From: Flavobacterium fontis | Lineage (GTDB): Bacteria; Bacteroidota; Bacteroidia; Flavobacteriales; Flavobacteriaceae | Direction of reading: 5' to 3' | DNA length: 64,000 nt | Assembly: GCF_900129405.1 (NCBI RefSeq) | Contig: NZ_FQVQ01000002.1 | Coordinates: 245,555-309,554, forward strand | Made by a program: the position numbers and the translations under genes | Shown: piece after piece, positions 36,540-45,977 of the stretch | Position numbering within the stretch: the stretch's first letter is position 1 | How the letters are laid out: each line of letters begins with the position of its first letter | The notes under the pieces: model-generated | The model's database searches: none | What the model was told of the DNA's origin: nothing | Seen by the model: the letters and a program-made list of their open reading frames with translations, nothing else

Positions 36540-36577
36540 TATCTTTACCGAATCAAACGCTTACTTGTACTTCGAAA
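36540..36577 (+). promoter_or_regulatory. -7 box and shared motif copy 2 before the sugar transporter
   Basis: TATCTTTA (36540-36547) is 7 of 8 to TAnnTTTG. Fifteen bases further, TACTTGTACTTCGAAA (36562-36577) repeats the motif seen before susC with one change in its first 15 bases. Confidence 0.5.
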
Positions 36578-36640
36578 ATTGAGTAAGTTTTGATAAGCTT
36601 TTTATGCTTATCGTTTTAGTAATCAATACGTTACACGATA

Positions 36641-38161
36641 ATGGAAAAGCGTAAGTTAGGTTTCTGGGAAATTTGGAACATGAGTTTTGGTTTCCTAGGG
36701 ATTCAGTTTGGTTTTGCCCTACAAAATGCAAACACTTCACGAATTTTTGACACGTTAGGTGCCGAAGTAGATAAAATTGGTCTTTATTGGTTGGCTGCCC
36801 CGCTCACGGGTTTGATCATTCAACCCATTGTGGGATATTTTTCAGACCGAACTTGGACGCGTTTAGGCCGTAGAAGACCTTATTTCCTAGTTGGGGCTAT
36901 CCTCTCTTCTATCGCTTTACTTTTTATGCCCAATTCTCCGTCGCTCTGGGTCGCGATTGGAACCTTGTGGATTATGGATTCCTCCATTAACATTTCTATG
37001 GAACCTTTTCGTGCATTTGTGGGCGATAACCTATCCGAACAACAACGCACATTGGGCTTCTCAATGCAAAGCTTTTTCATTGGACTAGGTGCAGTAGTAG
37101 GATCGGCTCTTCCTTACATTTTTACCAATTGGTTTGATGTAGCCAACACAGCTCCAGAAGGCATCATTCCTCCCTCTGTGAAATGGTCGTTTTACATAGG
37201 CGGGATTGTCTTTTTACTTGCCGTGCTTTGGACTGTTATTCGTTCTAAAGAATACAGCCCCGAAGAACTTCATGCCTTTGAAAAAGGAAGTGAAAACCAC
37301 AGTGACGTATCTCTTGAAAAAACGTGTAGCGAGTCGCGCCAACGCACTATAGGATTTGTACTTACCGTTATTGGGTCGCTACTTACCTATTTTGTGCATG
37401 ATTTAAACCAAACAACCAAAGACAGTCACAAAGAACTGTACATTTTGTCGATTGGAATTTTGACCGCTGGGGTGCTCTTTATGTTGGTTTCCCTCTTGCG
37501 TAAAAAACAAATCAATAACGGTTTTACGACTATTATTACCGATTTACTCAATATGCCCAAAACGATGAAACAATTGGCTTGGGTTCAATTTTTCTCTTGG
37601 TTTGCGTTGTTCTCGATGTGGATTTATACCACCAACGCTGTCACAGGTCATGTTTTTGGAACCACAGATGCGAAATCAAAGATTTACAATGATGCAGCCG
37701 ACTGGGTTTCTGTAATGTTTACCGTATACAATGGGGTAGCGGCAGCAGTTGCTTTTTTACTTCCCGTATTGGCAAAAAGAACAAGCAACAAATTTACCCA
37801 CATGTTGGCCCTCGTTTTTGGTGGATTCGGACTCATCTCCATTTATTTCCTCTCCGACAAAGTAGGATTACTTCTAGCCATGATTGGCGTGGGAATTGCA
37901 TGGGCTAGTATTCTTTCCATCCCTTATGCGATGCTTTCAGGGGCATTACCTGCACAAAAGATGGGATATTACATGGGAGTTTTCAACTTTTTTGTAGTAA
38001 TTCCTCAAATTGTAGCCGGAACAATTTTAGGGTTTTTAGTGAAAACATTTTTCAACAACGAACCTATTTACGCTCTAATCATTGGGGGTGTTTCCATGAT
38101 TTTAGCTGGATTTTTAACATTAACCGTAACGACAAGCAGTAAAATAAACATCAATGAGTAA
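36641..38161 (+). CDS. MFS sugar transporter (maltose/sucrose type)
   Basis: A 506-residue inner-membrane transporter of the major facilitator superfamily, closest in pattern to the glycoside-cation symporter/SLC45-like sucrose-maltose group. It has twelve membrane segments and the cytoplasmic loop motif GYFSDRTWTRLGRRRPYF between TM2 and TM3. A central hydrophilic stretch (about 205-245) separates the halves. It opens the plus arm, with GH65 and pgmB next, so it probably carries maltose made in the periplasm. It overlaps pgmB by 8 bp. Confidence 0.92.
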   Translation: MEKRKLGFWEIWNMSFGFLGIQFGFALQNANTSRIFDTLGAEVDKIGLYWLAAPLTGLIIQPIVGYFSDRTWTRLGRRRPYFLVGAILSSIALLFMPNSPSLWVAIGTLWIMDSSINISMEPFRAFVGDNLSEQQRTLGFSMQSFFIGLGAVVGSALPYIFTNWFDVANTAPEGIIPPSVKWSFYIGGIVFLLAVLWTVIRSKEYSPEELHAFEKGSENHSDVSLEKTCSESRQRTIGFVLTVIGSLLTYFVHDLNQTTKDSHKELYILSIGILTAGVLFMLVSLLRKKQINNGFTTIITDLLNMPKTMKQLAWVQFFSWFALFSMWIYTTNAVTGHVFGTTDAKSKIYNDAADWVSVMFTVYNGVAAAVAFLLPVLAKRTSNKFTHMLALVFGGFGLISIYFLSDKVGLLLAMIGVGIAWASILSIPYAMLSGALPAQKMGYYMGVFNFFVVIPQIVAGTILGFLVKTFFNNEPIYALIIGGVSMILAGFLTLTVTTSSKININE

Positions 38162-38807
38162 GAAAGCTTTCATTTTCGACCTTGACGGGGTAATTGTCGA
38201 TACGGCGAAATATCATTTTCTCGCTTGGCAAAAACTGGCCCAAGAACTCGGCATCGAATTTACGCCCGAACACAACGAAGAGCTTAAAGGCGTGAGTCGA
38301 GTACGCTCTCTGGAGATTATTCTTGGACTCGGAAACTTGACCGCCACCGACGAAGAAAAAGAGCGTTGGCTCATCAAAAAAAATCAAGATTATTTGTCCT
38401 ACATCGAAAATATGGATGAGGATGAAATTTTACCCGGAGTGCTCCCTGTCTTGGAATACATTCGAAGCCAAGGTCACTTTATTGCTTTAGGTTCTGCCAG
38501 TAAAAATGCGCGACCTATTTTGGAAAAAGTCAATATCATGCCTTTTTTCGATGCGATTGTAGACGGGAATGACGTAACCAACGCCAAACCCGATCCCGAA
38601 GTTTTCGTTCGAGCCGCCCGTTTACTTGGCGTAACCAATGAAAATTCTATTGTTTTTGAAGATAGTGTCGCGGGTATTCAAGCCGCAAACATCGCTCACA
38701 TGACCAGCATCGGTATTGGGGATCCCGCTATTTTAAAAGAAGCCCACTACCATTTCAAAGACTTTACCTTTATTGAGCCTTCTTTTATTGAATCGCTCCT
38801 CAACTAG
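38154..38807 (+). CDS. pgmB: beta-phosphoglucomutase PgmB
   Basis: Converts beta-D-glucose-1-phosphate to glucose-6-phosphate in the cytoplasm. The 217-residue HAD-superfamily protein has FDLDGVIVDT (nucleophile Asp9, acid/base Asp11), the cap domain with KGVSRVRSLEIIL, and the later motifs ALGSASKNA and KPDPEVF with EDSVAGIQAA. Length is typical. It overlaps the transporter by 8 bp and precedes the GH65 phosphorylase that makes its substrate, which supports beta-PGM over other HAD phosphatases. Confidence 0.94.
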   Translation: MSKKAFIFDLDGVIVDTAKYHFLAWQKLAQELGIEFTPEHNEELKGVSRVRSLEIILGLGNLTATDEEKERWLIKKNQDYLSYIENMDEDEILPGVLPVLEYIRSQGHFIALGSASKNARPILEKVNIMPFFDAIVDGNDVTNAKPDPEVFVRAARLLGVTNENSIVFEDSVAGIQAANIAHMTSIGIGDPAILKEAHYHFKDFTFIEPSFIESLLN

Positions 38808-38861
38808 AAAATAGAAGATTATTAGGGTTTCTACCCAAAACCTTAATCAAAAACCAATACA

Positions 38862-41162
38862 ATGAATCAGGATTATATCAAACCAGACAACTGGTGTATT
38901 ATTGAAGAAGGATTTGATGCCGAACGCGTAAAATCATCGGAAAGTTTGTTTAGCATCGGGAATGGTGCTATGGGCCAACGGGCTAATTTTGAAGAGTACT
39001 ATTCTGGAAAAACATTTCAAGGAAGTTATATTGCTGGAGTTTATTACCCCGACAAAACCAAAGTGGGTTGGTGGAAAAACGGCTATCCCGAATACTTTGC
39101 TAAAGTATTAAACGCCCCCAATTGGATCGGTATCAATATCGAAATAAATGGGGAAGAATTGGACTTGGCAAAATGTACTCAAGTTTCGCATTTCCGTCGT
39201 GAACTCAACATGAAGGAAGGCATCTATTCCCGTACATTTCAAGCGACGCTACAAAATGGAACCGAGATCGAAGTCAACGTTCGTCGCTTCCTTTCGCTTG
39301 ATCTTGACGAAGCCGGATTCATCAACTACCAAATCAAACCGCTAAACAAAGACGCCGCTATCGTATTCAAACCCTATTTGGATGCGGGTGTTCACAATGA
39401 AGATGCCAACTGGGAAGAAAAATTCTGGGAACCTTTGGATGTTCACCATCACAATAACCGTGGATTTGTAACCGCGCGTACGTTTAAAACGCATTTTACA
39501 GCAACAACCTTCATGCACAACACTATTTTGCTTGAAGGCACACCACAAAATAGCACACCACAAGCTACAAAAACTGAAGATCATGTCGCTTTTTCCTATG
39601 CGATCACTTGCCCGCAAGGTCAAACCGCTGCCATCCAGAAAATTGGAGGGTACACCGTGTCTATGAATCATGACAATACTCAAGTTGCCGCTGAAAATGT
39701 AATCGATCAAGCCTTGGCACACGGATTTGAAGCTTACGAATCCCTGCAAAAAGAAGCTTGGGCGCGTATCTGGGAAATGAGCGACATCACCATTGACGGC
39801 GACGTGAAAGCCCAACAAGGTATTCGCTTCAACATTTTCCAATTGAATCAAACCTATCTAGGAAAAGATTCTCGTTTGAATATTGGCCCCAAAGGATTTA
39901 CCGGTGAAAAATACGGGGGTTCCACCTATTGGGATACGGAAGCGTATTGTATTCCGTTTTACATGGCGACCAAAGACCAACAAGTCGCCCGAAATTTATT
40001 AGCCTACCGCTACAACCAACTCGACCGCGCCATTGAAAATGCAGGTAAACTCGGTTTCACTAACGGAGCTGCCCTCTACCCAATGGTCACCATGAACGGG
40101 GAAGAGTGCCACAACGAGTGGGAAATTACGTTTGAAGAAATTCACCGCAACGGCGCCATCGCTTTCGCCATTTTCAACTACTACCGTTTTACCGGGGATT
40201 ACAGTTACATTCCCGAAAAAGGTTTGGAAGTGCTTTTAGGCATCGCCCGCTTCTGGCATCAACGTTCAACTTTCTCTACCTACCGCAACCAATACGTGAT
40301 TTTGGGAGTTACGGGTCCGAATGAATATGAAAATAATGTCAACAATAACTGGTACACCAACTATATTGCCAAATGGTGTATCGATTATGCGCTAGAACAA
40401 ACCGACCGTGTAAAAGCGGAGTACCCTGCGGATTACAACCGTATCATGGCCAAAGTTCAATTGAGTGACGAAGAACGTGCCGCTATGCAAAAGGTAGCCG
40501 ACAACATGTACTTCCCCTATTCGGAAGAGCATGGCGTTTACTTGCAACAAGACGGTTTCTTAGATAAAGAACTCATCACCGTAGCCGACCTCGACAAGAG
40601 TCAGCGCCCTATCAATCAGAAATGGTCTTGGGATCGCATCTTACGTTCGCCCTATATCAAACAAGCCGATACGCTACAAGGGTTTTATTTCTTTGAAGAT
40701 CATTTTACCAAAGAGGAATTGGCCAAACATTTTGACTTTTACGAACCCTTTACGGTTCATGAAAGTTCGCTTTCCCCTTGCGTGCACTCCATTCAAGCCG
40801 CTGTATTAGGTCGTATGGAACAAGCCTATACGTTCTACTTGCGCACTTCGCGTTTGGACTTGGACGATTACAATAAAGAAGTGGAAGAAGGGTTACACAT
40901 TACTTCCATGGCAGGAACTTGGATGAGTATTGTAGAAGGATTCGGCGGTATGCGTGTGCGCGACAACGCCTTACATTTCGAACCACGCATTCCTGCACAA
41001 TGGGAAGCCTATTCGTTCAAAATCAATTTCAGAAATCAAATTTTGAAAGTGAGCATTGGTCAAAACGAAACCCAATTTGCATTAGAAGGCAACGAACCCA
41101 TTCGCGTGTATGTCTTTGGAAAAGAAATACTCGTGGAACCTAATGGGTTAGTGACTGTATAA
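38862..41162 (+). CDS. GH65 phosphorylase, probable maltose phosphorylase
   Basis: Phosphorolyses an alpha-glucosyl disaccharide, most likely maltose, to beta-glucose-1-phosphate and glucose in the cytoplasm (no signal peptide). The 766-residue protein has the GH65 N-terminal beta-sandwich (to about 270), an (alpha/alpha)6 barrel with YGGSTYWDTEAYCIPFY, and the catalytic acid at about Glu488 in VTGPNEYENNVNNN. A C-terminal domain with HESSLSPCVHSI and the phosphate-site region ISTAGT-like TSMAGTW follows. Trehalose or kojibiose phosphorylase are alternatives within GH65; the glucan context favours maltose. Confidence 0.92.
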   Translation: MNQDYIKPDNWCIIEEGFDAERVKSSESLFSIGNGAMGQRANFEEYYSGKTFQGSYIAGVYYPDKTKVGWWKNGYPEYFAKVLNAPNWIGINIEINGEELDLAKCTQVSHFRRELNMKEGIYSRTFQATLQNGTEIEVNVRRFLSLDLDEAGFINYQIKPLNKDAAIVFKPYLDAGVHNEDANWEEKFWEPLDVHHHNNRGFVTARTFKTHFTATTFMHNTILLEGTPQNSTPQATKTEDHVAFSYAITCPQGQTAAIQKIGGYTVSMNHDNTQVAAENVIDQALAHGFEAYESLQKEAWARIWEMSDITIDGDVKAQQGIRFNIFQLNQTYLGKDSRLNIGPKGFTGEKYGGSTYWDTEAYCIPFYMATKDQQVARNLLAYRYNQLDRAIENAGKLGFTNGAALYPMVTMNGEECHNEWEITFEEIHRNGAIAFAIFNYYRFTGDYSYIPEKGLEVLLGIARFWHQRSTFSTYRNQYVILGVTGPNEYENNVNNNWYTNYIAKWCIDYALEQTDRVKAEYPADYNRIMAKVQLSDEERAAMQKVADNMYFPYSEEHGVYLQQDGFLDKELITVADLDKSQRPINQKWSWDRILRSPYIKQADTLQGFYFFEDHFTKEELAKHFDFYEPFTVHESSLSPCVHSIQAAVLGRMEQAYTFYLRTSRLDLDDYNKEVEEGLHITSMAGTWMSIVEGFGGMRVRDNALHFEPRIPAQWEAYSFKINFRNQILKVSIGQNETQFALEGNEPIRVYVFGKEILVEPNGLVTV

Positions 41163-41185
41163 AATTTTGAACCATTAAGACAATT

Positions 41186-41233
41186 AAGAAGTTAAGGAAT
41201 TTATGAGCAATTTATTACCTTAACTTCTTTTTT
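41186..41233 (+). terminator. terminator-like hairpin after GH65
   Basis: AAGAAGTTAAGG (41186-41197) pairs perfectly with CCTTAACTTCTT (41218-41229), followed by a T run, with a 20-base loop. It would separate the upstream genes from the GxxExxY gene and the enzymes beyond. The TTAAGAAGTTAAG pattern resembles dispersed repeats in Flavobacterium. Confidence 0.65.
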
Positions 41234-41269
41234 ACATCAATTCCATTCACATCATTTAAACGCCAAAGA

Positions 41270-41677
41270 ATGACAAAAAAAGAGGTTACTCAGCTAAGTT
41301 ATGCAATTGTGGGTTGTGCAATTACTGTCCACAAAGTATTAGGACCAGGTTTACTGGAAAGTGTTTATGAAAAGTGCCTCAGGGAAGAGTTAAGCTTCAA
41401 AGGGTATCAAGTAGAGACGCAAAAAACGTTTCAAATTGAATACAGAAATTGCATCATAAATAGTGAATTAAGACTGGACCTACTTGTTAACGACACCGTT
41501 ATTGTTGAAGTTAAAAGTGTTGAAAGCATTTTGCCAATTCATGAAGCGCAACTGTTAACTTATATGAGATTAATGAAGAAACCCCAAGGTTTATTAATTA
41601 ATTTTTTTACAAAAAATATAACAAAGTCAACTAAACCATTCGTTAATGAACATTTTCATGCGCTTAATGAATCTTAA
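41270..41677 (+). CDS. GxxExxY protein (PDDEXK_3 family)
   Basis: A 135-residue protein of the GxxExxY family, named for the motif GLLESVYEKCL seen at about residues 28-38. It also has LDLLVNDTVIVEVKS (about 67-81), the Asp...Glu-x-Lys core of the PD-(D/E)XK nuclease superfamily. No activity or partner is established. It does not fit carbohydrate use and sits alone between the GH65 and GH13 genes, with a hairpin before it. Such genes are scattered singly or in copies in many bacteria, so insertion by transfer is a fair guess. Confidence 0.88.
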   Translation: MTKKEVTQLSYAIVGCAITVHKVLGPGLLESVYEKCLREELSFKGYQVETQKTFQIEYRNCIINSELRLDLLVNDTVIVEVKSVESILPIHEAQLLTYMRLMKKPQGLLINFFTKNITKSTKPFVNEHFHALNES

Positions 41678-41705
41678 ATACATCTAAAACTCTTAATGTT
41701 TAAAA

Positions 41706-43532
41706 ATGAAAAAGCTTATTTTTTTCTTGTTCCTCTCCATTTCAAGCATTGCACAGATCACACGCATCGAACCCCCATTTTGGTACAGCGACATGAACCA
41801 TGCTGATGTGCAAATTATGTTCTATGGCAAAAACATCGCCCAAAATGAAGTGAGTGCAACCAACCTCATCATCAAAAACGTACAAAAAACCGAAAATCCG
41901 AATTACCTTTTTGTGACCATCGACACCAAAAATGTAGCGCCCGGAACTTTCGTTTTCACTTTCAAAAACGGGAAAAAATCATTTACCCAAAACTACACCC
42001 TCAAAGCCCGTAAAAAGGATTCCGCATTGCGAAAAGGTTTTGATAGCTCCGATATGATTTACCTCATCATGTCTGATCGTTTTGCCAATGGGAATCCCAA
42101 CAACGATTCTTCGCCCAACCTCATCGAAAAAGCCGATCGCACCAACAAAGACGGACGTCATGGAGGTGATATCGAAGGTATGATCCAACATTTAGATTAC
42201 TTGCAAGAGCTAGGTGCAACAGCCATTTGGCCCACGCCGCTTTGTGAAGACAATGACGAGAAGGGTTCTTATCATACCTACGGCCAATCCGATGTATATA
42301 AAATTGATGAACGTTTCGGCACCAACGAAGATTATGTACGCTTGAGTAACGAATTGCACAAACGCAACATGAAACTTATCAAAGATTATGTCACCAACCA
42401 TTGGGGCTACAAACATTGGATGATGGACGATCTACCTACCTACGATTGGATCCACCAATTTCCAGGTTACAAACAAACAACCTACCGCATGACGACGCAA
42501 TTTGACCCCAATGCTTCGGCTTTGGATGCCAAAATCTGTATGGACGGATGGTTTGTTAAATCGATGCCCGACCTCAATCAATCAAATCCTTTGGTGCTAA
42601 ATTATTTGATTCAAAACGCGCTGTGGTGGATTGAATACGCCGACCTTGATGGTTTCCGTGTGGACACCTATCCTTATGCCGATAAAAATGCAATTGCAAC
42701 CTGGACCAAAGCCATTATGGATGAATACCCCAATTTTAACATCGTAGGGGAAGCGTGGTTGTACAGCACGGCACAAATCGCCTACTGGCAAAAAGATAGT
42801 AAAGTGGCCGCGATTCAGAGCTACAATTCGCACCTGCCCTCCGTCATGGATTTTATGCTTCAAAGCATTCTCAACGAAGGAGTACTCCACGAAGACAAAA
42901 GCGAGTGGCAAAAAGGGATCGTTCGGGTGTACAACAGTCTTGCCAGCGACTTTTTGTATCCCGACATCAACAATCTTCTCATTTTCGCTGAAAATCACGA
43001 TACCCAGCGACTCAATCAATTCTACCCTGAATTTGAAAAATACAAACTTACCATGATGCTCCTTGCCACCATGCGCGGGATACCGCAACTGTATTATGGG
43101 TCCGAAATCGGGATGGCAGGCGATAAAAACAAAGGCGATGGCGACATCCGAAGAGATTTCCCTGGCGGTTGGCCTGGAGATTCACAAAATGCTTTCACCC
43201 AAGCGGGACGGACACCTGAACAACAAAAGTATTTTGAAATTACATCACAGTTATTCCAATGGCGGAAGGCTAAAAAAGTAATCCACACCGGAAAAACAAC
43301 GCACTATGTTCCCGAAAACAATGTCTATGTTTACTTCCGTCATAACGAAAACGAAAGCGTGATGGTGCTCATCAACAACAGCAACGAAAAACAAACGGTG
43401 AGTCCGGAGCGATTTGCCGAAAACCTAGCAAAATATGCGCAAGGAAAAGATATTTTAACCCAAAAATCATTCGATATTCGTAAACCCATCGAAATCGAAC
43501 CCAAATCAGGATTCATTTTGGAACTAAAATAA
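41706..43532 (+). CDS. GH13 neopullulanase/cyclomaltodextrinase-like (SusA-like)
   Basis: A secreted, probably periplasmic enzyme that cuts imported maltooligosaccharides. The 608-residue protein has a signal peptide (to SIAQ) and an N-terminal beta-sandwich (about 20-105) like cyclomaltodextrinase N-domains. The GH13 barrel has MSDRFANGNP, DGFRVDTYPY (nucleophile Asp320), NIVGEAWLY (acid/base Glu349) and ENHDTQRL. No T9SS tail is present, so it should stay in the periplasm. A short C-terminal beta domain closes it. It matches the role of Bacteroides SusA. Confidence 0.92.
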   Translation: MKKLIFFLFLSISSIAQITRIEPPFWYSDMNHADVQIMFYGKNIAQNEVSATNLIIKNVQKTENPNYLFVTIDTKNVAPGTFVFTFKNGKKSFTQNYTLKARKKDSALRKGFDSSDMIYLIMSDRFANGNPNNDSSPNLIEKADRTNKDGRHGGDIEGMIQHLDYLQELGATAIWPTPLCEDNDEKGSYHTYGQSDVYKIDERFGTNEDYVRLSNELHKRNMKLIKDYVTNHWGYKHWMMDDLPTYDWIHQFPGYKQTTYRMTTQFDPNASALDAKICMDGWFVKSMPDLNQSNPLVLNYLIQNALWWIEYADLDGFRVDTYPYADKNAIATWTKAIMDEYPNFNIVGEAWLYSTAQIAYWQKDSKVAAIQSYNSHLPSVMDFMLQSILNEGVLHEDKSEWQKGIVRVYNSLASDFLYPDINNLLIFAENHDTQRLNQFYPEFEKYKLTMMLLATMRGIPQLYYGSEIGMAGDKNKGDGDIRRDFPGGWPGDSQNAFTQAGRTPEQQKYFEITSQLFQWRKAKKVIHTGKTTHYVPENNVYVYFRHNENESVMVLINNSNEKQTVSPERFAENLAKYAQGKDILTQKSFDIRKPIEIEPKSGFILELK

Positions 43533-43537
43533 TGGGG

Positions 43538-43584
43538 AGCTATTTCCCGCTTTACTTGCCTGCCGTTTTAGGCAGGTCGGGGCT
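43538..43584. repeat. Flavobacterium-type intergenic hairpin element
   Basis: AGC TATTT CCCG at the left pairs in part with CGGGGCT at the right, and an inner CCTGCC/GGCAGG hairpin lies between. From memory, the outer ends (AGCTATTTCCCGC ... GGGGCTA) resemble a dispersed intergenic repeat family common in Flavobacterium. It fills nearly the whole gap between the GH13 and GH31 genes. Confidence 0.5.
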
Positions 43585-43596
43585 AAAAAACGTACT

Positions 43597-45975
43597 ATGA
43601 AAAAGACACTTATTTTCTTTTTGACCGTAAGTCTGACATGGGCACAAAATCCCAACCGAAAATTTACACACCTCAAGTCCACAACCTCGGGTGTAGAAAT
43701 TGGAGTAACAGACGGATATTATCAAATCAAGGTGCTCAGCGACCAAATTGTTGAGACCTCGTTCATTCCTTCAGGGGAAACGTTTAATCCTATCTCGCAT
43801 GCCACGCTTTTGTCAGCGCACAATCCAACGTATACCGCGACCGAATCGGGGAATGAACTCTACCTCAACACCCCTCAAATTAAAGTAGTGGTCACCAAAC
43901 AACCGTTTCAAATCCGATATTTGACCCCCAAAAACGAATTAATTCTTTCTGAGCGCTTGGGTTATATCAAAAAAGATTCCACAGAGGTCTTGGATTTCAA
44001 CCTAACTGCCGATGAAAAATTATACGGAGGCGGCGCACGTGCATTGGGTATGAACCGCCGCGGCAATCGTTTGGCTCTCTACAATCGTGCCCATTATGGT
44101 TATGAAACGCGTGCTGAGTTGATGAATTTCTGTATACCTATTGTCATTTCTTCCAAACAATATTTAGTGCATTTTGACAATCCCGCCATTGGGCATTTGG
44201 ATTTGGACAGCCAAAAAAATAATACCTTACAATACGAAACCATCTCCGGACGTAAAACGTATCAAGTGGTCGTCGGAGAAAGTTGGCCCAAATTGATTCA
44301 AAACTATACCGAACTCACCGGCCGTCAACCCCTGCCCCCGCGCTGGGCTTTGGGAAATTTTGCCTCACGTTTTGGCTACCGCTCCCAAGAAGAAGTAGAA
44401 AAAACGATTCAAAAATTTGAAACCGATAAAATTCCCGTCGATGCAATTATTCTCGACTTGTATTGGTTTGGTAAAACCATTAAAGGCACGATGGGTAATT
44501 TGGATTGGGACAAAGAGACTTTTCCCGAACCCGAGAAAATGATGGCTGACCTTAAAGCCAAAGGCGTAAAAACCGTATTGATCACCGAACCCTTCATTTT
44601 AACGACCTCCCAAAAATGGCAAGAAACTGTCGATAAAAAAGCATTGGCTACATTTAAAAATGGAACCCCAGCGGTTTGGGACTTTTATTTTGGAAATACA
44701 GGCATTGTCGATGTCTTCAAACCCGAAGGAAAAGAGTGGTTTTGGGCAATTTACAAACGCCTGATCAACCAAGGTATGGGCGGGATTTGGGGCGATTTGG
44801 GCGAACCCGAAGTGTTCCCTTCTAAAGTGATGACCGCCGCAGGAAAAGCCGATGAAGTACACAACATTTATGGCCACCGATGGGCGCAACTCATCGCTGA
44901 AGGATACCAAAACGATTTTCCATCCCAACGCCCGTTTATCCTCATGCGCGCCGGTTATTCGGGTTCACAGCGCTTTGGCATGATTCCGTGGAGTGGCGAT
45001 GTGAATCGTACGTGGGGTGGTTTACAGAGTCAGATGGAAATTGCCCTTCAAATGGGAATGCAAGGTTTAGGCTATATGCACAGCGACCTTGGGGGATTTG
45101 CTGGCGATTATTTTGATAACGAATTGTATCTCCGCTGGTTGCAATATGGTGTTTTCAATCCCATTTTCCGACCCCATGCCCAAGATGATGTAGCTTCTGA
45201 AGTGGCGCGAAAAGATATTGTTACCAAAGCCAAAGCCAAAAAATCGGTCGAGCTACGCTACCAGTTATTACCCTACAATTATACCTTAGCTTACGAAAAC
45301 AGCACCACGGGATTGCCCTTGATGCGTCCGTTGTTTTTTGAAGAACCCCAAAATGAATCACTGCAAACCGTTGCAGACACTTACCTATGGGGTAAAGATT
45401 TTTTGATCAAACCCATTGTAAATCCTGGCGTAACACAAACCGAAGTGTACTTCCCTAAAACGGCAAATTGGTTTGATTTTTATACCCATAAAAAGTTTAC
45501 TGGCGGTAAAAAAACAACGGTAAAAGTAACCGAAGCGTACATTCCAACCTTCGTTCGCGCAAACACGGTACTACCCATGACAGCAGTGGTGCAAAACACG
45601 ACTTTATACCAAAACAACGCACTTGATTTTATCGCTTATGTAGACGGAAATGGAGTGTCTGAACGCACCTTCTATTTTGACGATGGCACAACGCCCAACG
45701 CCAATACAGCCGCCCAAAATCATGAATTGCTTCGCGCCAATTGGATGGCTGACGACAAAAAAATTGTACTCACCTTTTCGCAAAACGAAATCACTTCTGT
45801 GCCAAACGTTTCTGAAAAAAAAGGGACCATAACACTATATAATGTGGCCATCAAACCCAAAAAAATAACTCAAAACGGCCTTGCGATCCCTTTTCAATGG
45901 GAAGCAAAAACCAAAAAACTCACATTCTTGTACCAACATAACCAAAGTAAAACGAGCCTAACGATTGTCCGATAA
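43597..45975 (+). CDS. GH31 alpha-glucosidase
   Basis: Releases glucose from the ends of maltooligosaccharides, likely in the periplasm. The 792-residue protein has a signal peptide (to LTWAQ), a galactose-mutarotase-like N-domain (about 30-240), and a GH31 barrel with DLYWFGK, nucleophile Asp400 in GIWGDLGEPE and acid/base Asp468 in WSGDVNRTW. C-terminal beta domains follow. The Bacteroides sus locus uses GH97 SusB for this step, so this is a different enzyme family in the same position. It is followed by the last amylase after 2 bp. Confidence 0.94.
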   Translation: MKKTLIFFLTVSLTWAQNPNRKFTHLKSTTSGVEIGVTDGYYQIKVLSDQIVETSFIPSGETFNPISHATLLSAHNPTYTATESGNELYLNTPQIKVVVTKQPFQIRYLTPKNELILSERLGYIKKDSTEVLDFNLTADEKLYGGGARALGMNRRGNRLALYNRAHYGYETRAELMNFCIPIVISSKQYLVHFDNPAIGHLDLDSQKNNTLQYETISGRKTYQVVVGESWPKLIQNYTELTGRQPLPPRWALGNFASRFGYRSQEEVEKTIQKFETDKIPVDAIILDLYWFGKTIKGTMGNLDWDKETFPEPEKMMADLKAKGVKTVLITEPFILTTSQKWQETVDKKALATFKNGTPAVWDFYFGNTGIVDVFKPEGKEWFWAIYKRLINQGMGGIWGDLGEPEVFPSKVMTAAGKADEVHNIYGHRWAQLIAEGYQNDFPSQRPFILMRAGYSGSQRFGMIPWSGDVNRTWGGLQSQMEIALQMGMQGLGYMHSDLGGFAGDYFDNELYLRWLQYGVFNPIFRPHAQDDVASEVARKDIVTKAKAKKSVELRYQLLPYNYTLAYENSTTGLPLMRPLFFEEPQNESLQTVADTYLWGKDFLIKPIVNPGVTQTEVYFPKTANWFDFYTHKKFTGGKKTTVKVTEAYIPTFVRANTVLPMTAVVQNTTLYQNNALDFIAYVDGNGVSERTFYFDDGTTPNANTAAQNHELLRANWMADDKKIVLTFSQNEITSVPNVSEKKGTITLYNVAIKPKKITQNGLAIPFQWEAKTKKLTFLYQHNQSKTSLTIVR

Positions 45976-45977
45976 CT

